A stretch of 64,000 bases of DNA from Lonicera japonica (GCA_021464415.1 CM038466.1:50405356-50469355), one strand, 5' to 3'. Shown: positions 20,734-32,639, numbered from the stretch's first letter. Notes: a model not told the origin generated them from the sequence alone. A program made the numbers and translations.

Positions 20734-21378
20734 GATTTTGAGAAGATTATTGATCCGAATATTAGTTCATTGAGTAGGGTTGGGGTTCCTAAATCGCTAA
20801 TTTCGTTCATGTTGTTTCAGTTTCCATCTGTTGCTTGTCAAAATCACAAAAAGTTTAAGAGAGTGGTAGAGGAAGTTATTGGAATGGGATTTAATCCGTC
20901 GAGGTGTATATTTGTTCAAGCGGTTCAAGTGATTTGTGAAATGACTAAAACGACGTTGAATCGTAAATTGGTGGCGTATAGAAGGTGGGGTTTGTCCAAT
21001 GATGAGATTCTAATGGCGTTTAGATCGCACCCGGTGTGCATGAATTTGTCCGAGGAGAAAATAACGAGGGGAATGGATTTTCTTGTGAACCAAATGGGTT
21101 GGGAGGCTGTGAAAGTCGCTAGGTGTCCGGCCGTACTTTTTTTCAATTTGGAAAAAAGGATCATACCGAGGTGTAGAGTAATAAAAGTGTTGATATTGGA
21201 GGGAATTTTGAAGAAAGATACGAGCTTGGGTTACTTTTTGAAGCCTTCGGAAAATGAATTCTTGGAAAGGTTTGTGAGGAACTATGAAGACAAAGTTCCC
21301 GAGCTGCTAAATGTTTATCGAGGGAAGACGGTTCATTTTAAAACAGGATTTCGTTCCAAGGAACTGACATGTGGTTAA
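20734..21378 (+). pseudogene. mTERF copy B, 3' part
   Basis: The 3' portion of the split gene, in frame with the 5' part at the target site. It carries the later mTERF motifs (for example RSHPVCMNLSEEK and ARCPAVLFF) and ends a few codons beyond the other copies. An internal ATG at 20770 opens a 202-residue frame, but it lacks the transit peptide and the first motifs. Transcription from the adjacent LTR could express it; no sequence evidence shows that it does. Confidence 0.85.
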
Positions 21379-21799
21379 ATGAATGAAGTATATTAATGTT
21401 CCAAGTCGGTTGTTGCCATGAATATGTCGGCATTGTTCTTGAAGGGGAAATGATGTAACAATTGCTTTGTCTACCTTTTGTTGGATACAATTTTGACTGG
21501 TTTGACATTACAGTAACAATTGCTTTTATTGACGTTGAAAACTCTCGTCATCTGGGACCTTGTTCACCCCTTCGGGCTTTTGGACCTGGAACCAGACAAA
21601 GTGCGGGAAGGGGTATAGGTCTTGATCACGTTGTTGTAATTTTTTGCTAATTACATCTTAAAACTTCATTTGGGGTAACTAGAATGTCTACTGCGGCACT
21701 GTTGTTATCAGCCCTGGAATTGCTATATATCAATGAAGGTATCCTTGTTAACTAATGAATACTTTGTCATATCTCTGTATTTGCTCTTGCGTGTTTTAG
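21379..21799 (+). other. 3' region of mTERF B
   Basis: Conserved with the 3' regions of the other copies. No gene. Confidence 0.5.
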
Positions 21800-23691
21800 T
21801 TTATGTTCTCTTGATTCTCTTGCACTAGAAGCTTTAGCCTCTAAATTGGCTGCTGAAGCTTGGTATTGGCAAAACAAATCTAGAATGAACTGGGCCAAAT
21901 TGGAGATGTGAATACAAATTTTTCCAAGCTAGAGTTAATCATAGACGTAAAATTAATCGTATTGAAGCTTTGTTCTGCTCTAAGAGAGGGTCAACCTCTA
22001 ATTTAGATGATATTAAGGGTGTTTTTCAAAAGCATTTTGAAAATGTTTTTTAATTTAATTTTCTTGAGTTTACTGAACCAATTTTCCCTCTTTTGCTGCT
22101 GGATTGAACCCTCATGAAAGAGATAGCCTTCTTAGAGAAGTTATTGTTGAGGAAATCAAATTTATTCTTTCGAGAATGAACCCGAATAAAGCTCCTTGAC
22201 CTGATGGTCTTAGGTGAATTTTTTTTACACAATACTGGGATATTTTAGGTGACACTTTTGCTCAGTGGCGGATCTAGAAAATTTTATTGGGGGGGGGGGG
22301 GGGGGGGCAAACAAATTTTAACAACGTAACATAACATAAAAAATGTAAATCTACATTACAAAATAGAAAAAAAAAAAGTTGCGCTACAAAATACGTACCT
22401 TTTAAAGTTCAATATTGTTAAAATTGTACTCAACTTTCTTTCAACTCACAGAATTCATCAATGATCATTTCATTAATAATGTTTCTTGTAATTTCCCTTT
22501 CAATGAAGATAGTCAAAAAAATTTATGGGAACTCTTAAGCTATCTCTCTTAGTCTCTACTATTTTTTTTTTACTTGGGGGGACCATAATAAAAATTTAAT
22601 AAATTATATATATATATTAAAAAAAAAAAAAACTTGGGGGGGACCATGGCCCCCCTTGAAACACACCTACATCCGCCCCTGCTTTTGCTACCATTGTGAA
22701 GAACTTTTCATTCAGGGGAGTTACCGTCAGATTTGAATAGAAACCTTATTGTCCCAATCCCTAAACGTGAAAATCCTACTCAAACTGGACATTTTAGACC
22801 TATTAGTTTATGTAACGTCATTTATAAAATTCTGTGGTATTATAGTTAACCGTATTAGACCTTTCCTGAATAATTTAGTATCTCCCTATCAGAACATTTT
22901 TATTCCCGTATATGTATCCAGGACAATATCCTTCTTACTCATGAGATCATGCATACGCTGAGAAAATCTACAAAAAAGAATGGAGCTTTTGCTCGCAAAA
23001 TGGACGTTACGAAAGCCTATGATTAAATGCATCACGTCTTGTGTTACTACTGATTCTATAATATTAACGTCAATGGTAGCACAACAGAAGATGGTCTAAG
23101 GGATTATAACAAGGAGACCCTCTTCATACATTTTTATCATGGCCCTCGATTCTTTTGAAGAATTGTGAGGCAAAAACATTAAGCAAATAAATAAATCTGC
23201 TCTGAACTGCGATTAAGTTCTTTGTAGGCTTGTAGCTGCTCAAGATCCCAAAACCAATATTGTTTTATGTACCAAAACAAAACATATGATAAGGTGGAAT
23301 ACTTCCCCCCAAAAAACAATGCATAAGCTTAACACAACAGGGCATATTCAATAGCAACTCATATGGCAGGCATTGCTGCTGTAATCCGAGACACAGCTGG
23401 AAACTACATTGTTGGGATGGCAGCTAATTTTGGTATAGCTTCCAATGTGGATGCGGAAATTTGGGTGATTAGAGAAGGCTTCAAATTAGCATTGCAATGG
23501 GATGGCAGCTAATTTTGGTGTAGCTTCCAACGTGGATGCAGAAATTTGGGTCATTAGAGAAGGCTTAAAACTAGCATTGCAAAACAAGATCAAAACTCTC
23601 AGCAGGAACACGGCGGTGAACCGGACCCATCAACTTCTGCCGAAGGACATTCAAGCTCTGTAAATGCAATGAAGTGTGGCTGATCTAGACC
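21800..23691 (+). mobile_element. Decayed LINE remnant, unit B
   Basis: Same old LINE as in unit A, with linker, RT and RNase H pieces broken by stops. It is interrupted by an hAT element. The RNase H part carries a local tandem duplication of about 85 bp (gggatggcagctaa recurs near 23414 and 23498). The 3' end is lost where plastid DNA begins. Confidence 0.75.
22263..22681. mobile_element. hAT-type MITE with poly(G)
   Basis: 419 bp with ends CAGTGGCGGAT and CAGGGGCGGAT (inverted), flanked by the 8-bp TSD CTTTTGCT (22255-22262 and 22682-22689). Units A, C and D have the empty site. It contains an uninterrupted run of 19 G (22289-22307) and G-rich repeats near the other end. It is non-coding. 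Confidence 0.85.
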
Positions 23692-23930
23692 ATGAACTAG
23701 ATCAAAATCATTCTCAGTGTGTTTATAAGAAGCGATCTTAGATTTTTCATCGAGTCTAGATAGAAACCAAAGATCTTGAGCAATCGATCCTGTAGAACAA
23801 CCCAAAAGATTAGGAAGCATCGTGAATTTCTTCATGGTCGTTCCTAGTTTGAAGTACCATTTGTACAAATAAGAATCCCCTTCGTTATTTGATTTCTTCT
23901 TGATATAGATAAATATAAGATCTATGAGGC
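23692..23930 (-). pseudogene. ycf2: Nuclear plastid DNA fragment (ycf2)
   Basis: The minus-strand frame reads [17 protein letters not shown], then [17 protein letters not shown] and [10 protein letters not shown]. This matches, with many substitutions, a remembered conserved stretch of the plastid Ycf2 protein (KLGTSMKKLTIL, GSVAQDLWSLP, ENDSDLVHGL). It replaces the LINE 3' end and the following DNA present in units A and D. The divergence suggests an old transfer or one from a fast-changing source. It is non-functional here. Confidence 0.75.
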
Positions 23931-24620
23931 AATTACTTAGAAGTAGAGCTTCACTTCAGTTTTTGTATAGAGCTGTTTTAGGGGTCGATTAATATATATA
24001 TACATACAGTTGGAAAGAAGCCAAAGAACAAGCACAAACATGATAAAAATTGAGGTCATTGGTTTGCAAATATATATTGAAGATGGGATAATTTTTTTGA
24101 TAATATACCATGCCATATCGTATCAAATCGATTTTTCAATATACCAAAAATTTCAGTACAATACTCGTAAAAGAGTTTTAATACGGTAACTGTATCAAAC
24201 CCAACCCTTAAAAATGTCAATTTTGCCTTTTTGTGTTTTTTTTAAATTATCACCCCACGCTTTGCCGCTTACTCTAAAAACGCATAAAAAACAACCTCCT
24301 TTATTACACTAAAGCATGAAGTCTGATAATTATGCTAAATTATTAAAATACCTTCCATATTTAAGATTACGAGTTTAAGTTCTAGTGTTAATAATTTTTT
24401 ATTTGAAAAATGTTTTTCTTACCGGGTGATTACATGAGTTGTATATTTATTGTATTTTGTAAAAGTATAACACATGTAATGCATGCCGATAAGAATATGT
24501 GGTAAAAATATCCGATAAGTGTAGCATTGCTTTTTTTTATTTTTAAATGATGATGCTATTTTAGTAATTTATATACACTAATCTTATGTTTTTAAAATAT
24601 AAACTATCTATGTTAAAAAT
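23931..24620. other. Unit B tail, non-coding
   Basis: AT-rich and paralogous to about 12228-13520 in unit A, with deletions. No gene. The last 8 bp are the TSD of the next element. Confidence 0.45.
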
Positions 24621-24819
24621 TAGGAATGGCAACGGGGCGGGTTTGGCAAAACCCGAATCCGACCCGCAAATAAATAACTCCGCCCCGAACCCGAGACGGG
24701 TTTTTTTTATGTTTTCCAAACCCGCTCGGCATTAATTTTCTAAACCCCGAACCCGCCCCGCCCCGCCCCGAATAAACCCAGACCAACACATATATATATA
24801 AATATATAACTAACAAATC

Positions 24820-24860
<41 letters not shown>

Positions 24861-25372
24861 CTAGGTATATAACTAACAAATTCAGTAATCCAGTAAGGCA
24901 GTAATCCACACATATATATAACACAATTGCAGCAGCATAATATATAACTAATAAATCTCAAGATATATACATAGAGAAGGAATTTGGGGAACAACTCCCT
25001 GTCGCTCACTCAGACGCTCAGTGGGTAATGGCTCTCGCGCGGAGACGAAGGCATTTGGGGAAGAAGCAGCGCTGTGTGTGGAGGAGTGAAAATAGACAGG
25101 GCTTAGATAATTAGATTTTGGGTTGTTCTTTTATTTTTCAACTTAAAAACATATATATATTATAAATTAAAATTATATTTAAATATATAAATATACGGGG
25201 CGGGTCGGAGCGGGTTTTTTATTGGCAAAATCCGAACCTGCCTCGAATCCTGTCCGGATTTTTTTCCAAAATACCAAACCCGCTCCGCCTTCAAAAAACC
25301 CCGCCCCGAACCCGCTCCACTCGGGTCGGATCGGTCGGGAACCCGGCGGGTTGAGGTTTTTTGCCATCCCTA
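24621..25372. mobile_element. hAT-type element with GGGGCGGG subrepeats
   Basis: 752 bp with terminal inverted repeats TAGGAATGGCAA and TAGGGATGGCAA, flanked by the 8-bp TSD TTAAAAAT (24613-24620 and 25373-25380). The homologous site in unit A (near 13520) is empty. Both subterminal regions are rich in CCCGAACCCG/GCGGGT repeats. The AT and AC runs around 24785-24860 create spurious ORFs. No transposase. Confidence 0.85.
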
Positions 25373-25380
25373 TTAAAAAT

Positions 25381-26850
25381 GGAATATTTAATGGAGTTAG
25401 TAAAAATTTTGACCTCTGAAATATGTAACAAGTTTCACTTCGTCCAAATAGTTTAATTCGGGCACATTAAACCCGGAATTTTGGAAATTTTCCAATGTAA
25501 TCTGATTAGTAACAACCGTTAAATTGGTGACATAATTAACATGTAGGGCCATGTGAATTGATTTTCCACTCTTCTTGTAAAATATTGCGTCCCAATTTTA
25601 GACTTTGAGTTGGCCAATTTGTACAAGTGTTGAACTTCATAGTTATAACTCTCAAAATTCTTTTCACAATATGCTCGAAAGACGCATGATTCATAGTTCC
25701 AAAAGTCATGCTTTAAAAGCTATGTGAGCCACATAAACTTTTTGCGAGACTTCAAATCATTAGTTTCTTAAGTCAACTCAGAAGAAAATTTGGAGACCTG
25801 AAACTTTACATTTGAACAATTTTTCAAATTAGGCCGGTAAGAGATCCGAAATTAAGATGCAAAATTTCACCAAAAAATGAAAAAGACATTCATATGAAAG
25901 ATCACGTTAATTCTTTTAACAATTTTACACAGTTACCGATTGAACTATTAAATATTAATGCTTCCAAATTAAAACATTAGGGTGCGTTTGGCGTGCCGAA
26001 TAAAGAGGTAGGATATGATAGGATAAAGACCGGATAGGATAAAAGTCGGAATTAGTCGAATAGGAATTATGTGGGATAGGATAGCAAAGGAATCAGTCGG
26101 ATAAGGATTAAGCGGGATCGGACAGGATAAGGATTAGTTAGATTAAGATTTAATAAACTTTGCATTTGATGGAGTTCCGAATTACAAGTCCAGATATTAT
26201 ATAATACAACTTGCTTTTCTTTTAAAATTATATGAAATTTTAATTGTTGTGCACAATTTTTTTTTAACTAATACAATTATTCTATTTATAAATAAATTTC
26301 GTAAAAAACTCTTTCGGAAAAAAAGTTTTATATCACGTACAATATTTATGAACTAGGCATCAAGTACAATTTCAAATTCTAATGTTACCATTTTTTCTGA
26401 AATTAAAGTTTCTTATAAATATCTTTATTTTATAAAAATAAAATAAAAAATGCAATATTATAAAATAAATAAATTTTATTAGTTGAGTTACTGTGATTTT
26501 GGGTGATTAAAAATTTTTATTAATAAATTTGATTATCTAAAACGTGTGAAGAAAAAAATTAATTTTTATATTTATTTGGTTATCACGCAATCATTGATAA
26601 AATAATACCACTTGTAAGGGTGGTATATATTTATCCGATTTTAAAAAAATAAGATGATAATTAATCCCTAATATAATCTAATTCCGTACTGTGCCAAACA
26701 TAAAATAAAATTAAAATATTATATTTACTCTCACACCATTTATCCTCCTCTTTCTAACAACAAATATTAAATATAATTAATTAATTAAATCATACTTTTA
26801 ATCCCGCGCGTGACAAACACACACTTGGGAATCCCAATTCGCAAATCGGA
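25381..26850. other. Unit B tail and unresolved insertion
   Basis: 25381-25980 matches the unit A tail. From about 25981 an extra segment begins ttagggtgcgtttggcgtgcc and reaches about 26800. It contains ggatagGATA-type subrepeats and, near 26690, the partial inverted match gtgccaaaca. Similarity to unit B's own upstream region resumes near 26840. It may be a MITE inserted at TTA, but the right end is not clear. No gene. Confidence 0.4.
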
Positions 26851-26939
26851 TCAAAATGTTACGAAAAAGGAAAAAAGAAACCGGAAATCTGAACTTTTCA
26901 GCCGAGACGGGGAAATAAGGGGTTTTGGCTGCTCTGTAA

Positions 26940-26948
26940 TTAGGGTTT
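26940..26948 (-). promoter_or_regulatory. Telo-box-like motif, mTERF C
   Basis: TTAGGGTTT lies 158 bp upstream of the copy C ATG. Confidence 0.4.
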
Positions 26949-27097
26949 TGGGGAGGTGTTTGTGCAATGTTGCTGGAAGCAAGAAGATAGATAACTACAT
27001 TCTCAACACTCAAAACAGATATCCAATTCATACTTCTCAATTTCTCTGTAAGTTAAGACTCTCTCTGTACAAATCTTTTTTTTTTTCCACATAAACG

Positions 27098-28192
27098 ATG
27101 TTAACAATCTTATTCACTAAAAGAACACTCATCACAAATCCTCTAACCCTCAATTCATTTACCACAAAATTCCTTATTCTCCAAAACAATTCTCTAATTA
27201 CCACATTTTATTCCTCACAATCAGAATCCAATTTCATCCCACTTAATAAAAACCTACAAAGATCGGAGTCAGTAAGAGCCCTTTTCAGAACCCATGGGTT
27301 CAGTGAAACCCAGATCTCAAAAATGGTTAGAATACGCCCCAGGATTCTTTCTTCAGATCCCAAGAAAAAACTTATTCCCAAGCTGGAGTTCTTTCGCTCC
27401 ATAGGGTTATCAAGAACCGATCTGCCAAGAATTGTCTCGTTGAATCCTTCTTTGTTTGGGAGGAGTTTAGAGAATCAGTTGATTCCTTGTCATAACTTCC
27501 TCAAAAATGTACTAGTTCTTGATGAAAATGTTGTTAAGATGTTAAAGCGGGATTCGAGGATACTTCTTTATGATTTTGAGAAGAATATGGGTCCGAATAT
27601 TAGTTCATTGAGTGGGGTTGGGGTTCCTAAATCGCTAATTTCATCCTTCTTGTTTCGGTGTCCATCTGTTGCTTCTCGAAATCACGAGAGGTTTAAGAAA
27701 GCGGTAGAGGAAGTTATTGGAATGGGATTTAATCCTTTGAGGACAATGTTTGTTCAAGCAGTTCAAGTGATTTGTGAAATGACTAAAACGACATGGGATC
27801 GTAAGTGGGTGGCTTTTAGCAGGTGGGGTTTGTCCAATGACGAGATTCGAATGGCGTTTAAATCGCATCCATTGTGCATGAATTTGTCCGAGGAGAAAAT
27901 TATGAGGGAAATGGATTTTCTTATGAACAAAATGGGTTGGGAGGCTGTGAAAATTGCTAGGTGTCCGGCCGTACTTTTTTTCAATTTGGAAAATAGGATC
28001 ATTCCGAGGTGTAGAGTAATAAAAGTGTTGATATTGGAGGGAATTTTGAAGAAAGATACGAGCTTGAGTACCTTTTTGAAGCCTTCGGAAAATCAATTCT
28101 TGGAACGGTTTGTGAGGAACTATGAAGGCAAAGTTCCCGAGCTGATAAATGTTTATCGAGGGAAGACGGTTCATTTTATAACAGGAGTTTGA
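27098..28192 (+). CDS. mTERF-family protein, copy C
   Basis: A 364-residue intronless frame with the same build as copy A: an organelle-targeting N terminus without acids (about residues 1-45), then helical mTERF motifs (GFSETQISKMVRIRPRIL; IGLSRTDLPRIVSLNPSLFG; HPLCMNLSEEK; ARCPAVLFF). It ends four residues earlier than A and D because of changes at the C terminus (HFITGV). The ends resemble copy B; the middle resembles copy D. The frame is complete and the leader is conserved, so it is likely functional. The organelle and RNA target are unknown. Confidence 0.9.
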   Translation: MLTILFTKRTLITNPLTLNSFTTKFLILQNNSLITTFYSSQSESNFIPLNKNLQRSESVRALFRTHGFSETQISKMVRIRPRILSSDPKKKLIPKLEFFRSIGLSRTDLPRIVSLNPSLFGRSLENQLIPCHNFLKNVLVLDENVVKMLKRDSRILLYDFEKNMGPNISSLSGVGVPKSLISSFLFRCPSVASRNHERFKKAVEEVIGMGFNPLRTMFVQAVQVICEMTKTTWDRKWVAFSRWGLSNDEIRMAFKSHPLCMNLSEEKIMREMDFLMNKMGWEAVKIARCPAVLFFNLENRIIPRCRVIKVLILEGILKKDTSLSTFLKPSENQFLERFVRNYEGKVPELINVYRGKTVHFITGV

Positions 28193-28689
28193 TCCAAGGA
28201 ACGGACATGTGGTTAAATGAATGAAGTATATTAATGTTCCAAGTGGGTTGTTGCCGCGACTATGGTGGCATTGTTCTTGAAGGGGAAAAGATGTAACAAT
28301 TGCTTTGTCTACCTTTTGTTGGACACAATTTTGACTGGTTTGTCATTACAGTGACAATTACTTTTATTGATGGATATGAGTATCCAGTTTTTTGCGGGGG
28401 AGTTCATGTCGAAAACTCTCGTTATCTGGGACCCTGTTCACCTCTTCCGGCTTTTGGAGCCGGAAGCAAACGAAGGGAGGGATGGGGTATAGGTCTTGAC
28501 CACATGGTTGTAATTTTTTGCTAATTACATCTTAAAACTTCATTTGGGGTAACTAGAATGTCTACTGCAGCACTGCTCTTGTTATCAGCCCGAGAATTGC
28601 TATATATCAATGAAGGTATCCTTGTTAACTAATGAATACTTTGTTATATCTCTGTATTTGCTCTTGCGTGTTTTAGTTTATGTTCTCTA
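28193..28689 (+). other. 3' region of mTERF C
   Basis: Conserved with the equivalent parts of the other units. No further gene. Confidence 0.5.
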
Positions 28690-30086
28690 GATTCTCTTGC
28701 ACTAGAAGCTCTAGCCTCTAAATTGGCTGCTGAATCTTGGTATTGGCAAAACATATCTAGAATGAACTGGGCCAAATTTGGAGATGTGAATACTAAATAT
28801 TTCCAGGCTAGTGTTAATCATAGACGTAAAATTAATCGTATTGAAGCTTCGTTCTGCTCTAAGAGAGGGTGAACCTCTAATTTAGATGATATTAAGGGTA
28901 TTTTTCAAAAGCATTTTGAAAATGTTTTTTAATCTAATTTTCTTGAGTTTTCTAAACCAAATTTTCCCTCTTTTGCTACTGGATTGAACCCTCATGGAAG
29001 ACAGCCTGCTTACAGAAGTTACTGTTGAGGAAATCAAATTTATTCTCTGAAGATTGAACCGGAATAAAACACCTGGACCCGATGGTCTAACTTCAAATTT
29101 TTTTACACAATATTGCGATATTTTAGGTGACACTTTTACTACAATTGTGAAGAACTTTTTCCATTCTGGGGAGTTACCGTCTAATTTGAATAGAACCCTT
29201 ATTGTCCTAATCCCTAAACGAGAAAATCCTACTCAAACCTGACATCTTAGACCTATTAGTTTATGTATTATAATTCATAAAATTCTGTGGTATTATGGTT
29301 AACCGTATTAGACCTTCCCTGAATAATTTAATATCTCCTATCAGAACGCTTTCATTCCCCGTAGAAAATCTATGAAATAGAATGGAGCTTTTGCTCGCAG
29401 AGTAAACCTTACAAAAGCCTTTGACCAATTAGATTGGCCATTCATAGAGTGGGTTCTAAGGCTCCGTTTGATAGCAAAATGGAAAATGAAAACAAAACAA
29501 CTAATTTGAGTGAAAAGATGAAAAATAAGTTGAGGCATATTGTGATATACTCTCCACCTCATACTCATTTTTGTGAGTATATGTCCTCCATCCTCCTTTA
29601 ATATTTTGAGGAAAATTTTTCTCCACCATCAGTCAAAGAAAATTTTGTCATGGAAAAAAACAAAAAACAAAAGTTAATCTTATCACATCTCTCAACTTAA
29701 TTTCCATCTTCTCACCTAAATTAGTTTTTTTTTTTTCATTTTCTATGTTACTATCAAACATAGTCTAAAAGAGTAAAATTTTCCTCCCCATATGATTAAA
29801 TGCATCACGTCACAACATAAGCTATTATCCCCTCTAGGGGTTACATCAAGGAGATCCTCTCTCTCCTACATTTTTATCATGGCATTTGATATTCTTTTAA
29901 AGAATTGTGAGGCAAAACCATTAAGCGAACAAATAAATCCTCTCCGAGCTGCTCTTACGTTCTTTGTAGCTGCTCAAGATCCTAAAACCAATATTGTTTT
30001 ATGTACCAAAAGAAAACATATGATAAGGTGGAATCTTACACCAAAAACAATGTATAAGCTTAACACAGATGGGGCATATTCGACAG
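28690..30086 (+). mobile_element. Decayed LINE remnant, unit C
   Basis: Contains the linker, an RT stretch open over 29054-29242 (NKTPGPDGLTSNFF...GELPSNLNRTLIVLIPK) and the start of RNase H (KLNTDGAYST), where a copia element cuts it. A MITE lies within. The RT stretch is the least damaged of the four remnants, but the copy is dead overall. Confidence 0.8.
29460..29765. mobile_element. Tourist-like MITE in unit C LINE
   Basis: 306 bp with imperfect terminal inverted repeats sharing GTTTGATAG, flanked by TAA (29457-29459, 29766-29768). Units A and D show the empty site gggttctaaaagag. The 3-bp TAA TSD fits Tourist/Harbinger MITEs. Confidence 0.75.
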
Positions 30087-30271
30087 TGTAAACTATGAGA
30101 AGGAGAAAATTATATTCTATATTATTAGAGAGGAGATTACACACATATATACAAAAACTCCTATTTAAATAAGGAAACAATCCTACCAATCATACTAATT
30201 AGGATCCTCAAGTTATCTAATTTCCTCTTATATTATTTACAGCTCGTATATATTATTTACAACTCGTAACA
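30087..30271 (-). repeat. 3' LTR of truncated copia
   Basis: 185 bp; plus-strand ends TGTAAAC...CGTAACA. The adjoining polypurine tract (plus strand agtccccctcaagctgggg, 30271-30289) is typical of copia elements of this type. Confidence 0.75.
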
Positions 30272-30589
30272 GTCCCCCTCAAGCTGGGGCATAAATATTG
30301 ATCATGCACAACTTGTTACAAAGATAATTAACCCCAATCCCAGTTAAGGCTTTCGTGAAAAGATCACTCGATTGTTCTTCACATACCCTATGGAAATCAA
30401 ACATTGATGTATCTTCTCATAGACAAAATGGCAATCAATTTAAATATGTTTCGTGCATTCAGGGAACTCGGGATTAGACGCACTATGTATGGCAGCTTAG
30501 TTATCACACCACAATTTTGGTGGTATCGAAGTCTTAATCTCTATTTCAGTTAAGAGTTGACATATCCACATTATTTCACACACCGACTG

Positions 30590-31825
30590 AGCCATAGCTC
30601 TATATTCTGATTCTGCACTGGATCATGACACAACATTTTGCTTCTTACTCTTCCATGAAACTAAATTTCCTTTAACAAAGATACAGTAACCTGATGTGGA
30701 TCTTCTATCCACCTTGGAACCTACCCAATCTGCATCCGAGAAACATTTATAATACGAGTATGCCAATGATTTGCGTACAAGATACCACGTCTAGGTGCTC
30801 CTTTCAGGTAAGACAAAATTTGTTTTAACACTGCCCAATGATAAACTGTTGGGGATGACATAAACTGGCTCACCACACTAACAAAATACGTAATATCTGG
30901 GAGAGTCACTGAAAGATAATTCAACTTCCCCACCAATCTTCTATATTTCTCAAGATCTTCGAATAGTTTACTATCTATTGTCAACTGTACATTGGGAATC
31001 ATCGGAATACTACACGGCTTTGCCCCTAACTTCTTAGTTAATAAGTCTAGAACATATTTCCTATGATATAGAAAGATACATTTTTTACTCCTTGTGACTT
31101 AGACACTTAAAAAAATACTTTAATGTCCCTAAGTCCTTTATATGAAACTGAGCATGAAGAAATGACTTAAGAAAAGAGATGCCTGCAGTATCACTTCCGG
31201 TAATGTCAATGTCATTTACGTACACAACTAATAAAATGATACTTGCTTCAGATTGTCTGTAAAACACAGAGTAGTTAAATTTTCCAAACCAAGCACGAGG
31301 ATTATGTTTAAATCCATACAAAGATTTATGAAAATAGCAGACTTTCCCATACTCCCCCTGAGCAACAAACTCAGGTGGTTTCTCTATATAGACCTCCTCT
31401 TGAAAATCACTATGAAGAAAAGCATTCTTTATATCGAGTTGATGCATAGGCCAAAGATGAATAGCGGCCAAAGATATAAATAGCCTGGCATATGTTAATT
31501 TAGAAATGAGAGAAAAAATACCAGAATAATCAACTCCATAGGGTTAAGCATAGCCCTTAGCAACAAGGCAGGCTTTTAAACGAACAACAGACCCATCCAG
31601 ATTGACCTTGACGGTGAACACCCATTTGCATCCGATAGCCTATTTCCCTATAGGCAAAGTGACTAAGTCCCACGTACCATTCTTATCTAAAGTATCAATT
31701 TCCTCTATCATTGCATTACGCCATCTAGGATATGATAAGGCCTCGTGGATAGTTTTAGTAATAGATATATATATATATATATAGTGATGGTGCAAATTAG
31801 TAATTGAATTCACCCCACCAACCAC
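30590..31825 (-). pseudogene. Copia reverse transcriptase / RNase H remnant
   Basis: Minus-strand pieces in order are TIHEALSYPRWRNAMIEEID (31640-31825), the RT core with QLDIKNAFLHSDFQEEVY and SLYGFKHNPRAWFGKF, the altered catalytic box YVNDIDITG (normally YVDD) at 31085-31471, then RRLVGKLNYLSVTLPDI (30721-31002). RNase H remains (SAESEYRAMAQ region) lie near 30600. Several stops and frameshifts separate them. The change in the catalytic box also argues that it is dead. Confidence 0.75.
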
Positions 31826-32632
31826 GAGCTGACGCTCATAATGAGATGAGCTCGGAATAGCCCTTCTCGAGTATCACGGGGAGGTCGGAGTTCCTTGTGG
31901 TTGGGTGTCTAGTCCAAGAACCGATTTTGCATAACAAATAATGGAGCTCGAGGCCAGAGCTTTTTCGATAGGTTTTGGAACTCTGTCGAGCATAACCACT
32001 CTATCAGAGTGGTTGACAGTGGCATGGGCGACTGCTGCCAACTCCATCAGAAACTACAGAGCCTCCTTCAACTTTATTAAGTGCATACCAACCACATTTA
32101 ATGCACCGAAATTCATGGAAAAGCAACGTCAGAGTTGGTGATGATCAAGGAATGGTTTCAAACCTGCTATAGTAGTTCCCTCACACGTTTTCCCTCAGTC
32201 ATATATATAGAAGAATCATTTACTTCTCTCAACAACTCAACAAACGTAACAATCGAATTCGAGAAAGAGAAACCAGAGAAAAGCTAGCAAGAAAAAAAGA
32301 GATAGAATTCCCGAAGTACGCATTAGAGCTCCTAACATAGGAAAGATAGAAATCGTGTAGCTCAAACATACTCTTATTATAATTTCATGAGGATAGAATA
32401 GTTAGAGATACTTTTGTGAGTTTGTAATAGTCATTAAGTTACTGTCAATACAAAGCAAAACGAGCTCCTACCTTTATTTTACAGAGGAGAACTAACCCAT
32501 ATTTTCATATGAGACCAACTTCATCTATACATCTTTAACTATCTTAGCTCAATGCGTTTATTACGTTAATCATTTTATTTAATCATTTGACTGTGTGGTC
32601 TAAACTACCCGTCTAGTTTTAAGCACCAATAT
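31783..32632. mobile_element. Unclassified ~850-bp insert in copia linker
   Basis: The copia linker reads normally up to about 32632 and resumes in the RT lead-in at about 31765, next to an (AT)n run. The intervening DNA is foreign. It holds a TATA-like motif (catatatatagaag, near 32200) followed by an A/C-rich leader, and a possible poly(A)-signal region near 32430. This arrangement resembles a solo LTR, but I could not fix TG/CA ends or a TSD. Confidence 0.4.
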
Positions 32633-32639
32633 ATAGAAT

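Noticed and set aside
24613..25419. Several ORFs of 60-100 residues on both strands
   Set aside because: They come from GC-rich subrepeats and AT/AC microsatellites inside the hAT element at 24621-25372.
27641..28174. 177-residue minus-strand ORF opposite mTERF C
   Set aside because: Antisense shadow of the conserved mTERF coding sequence. Similar shadows occur opposite copies A, B and D.
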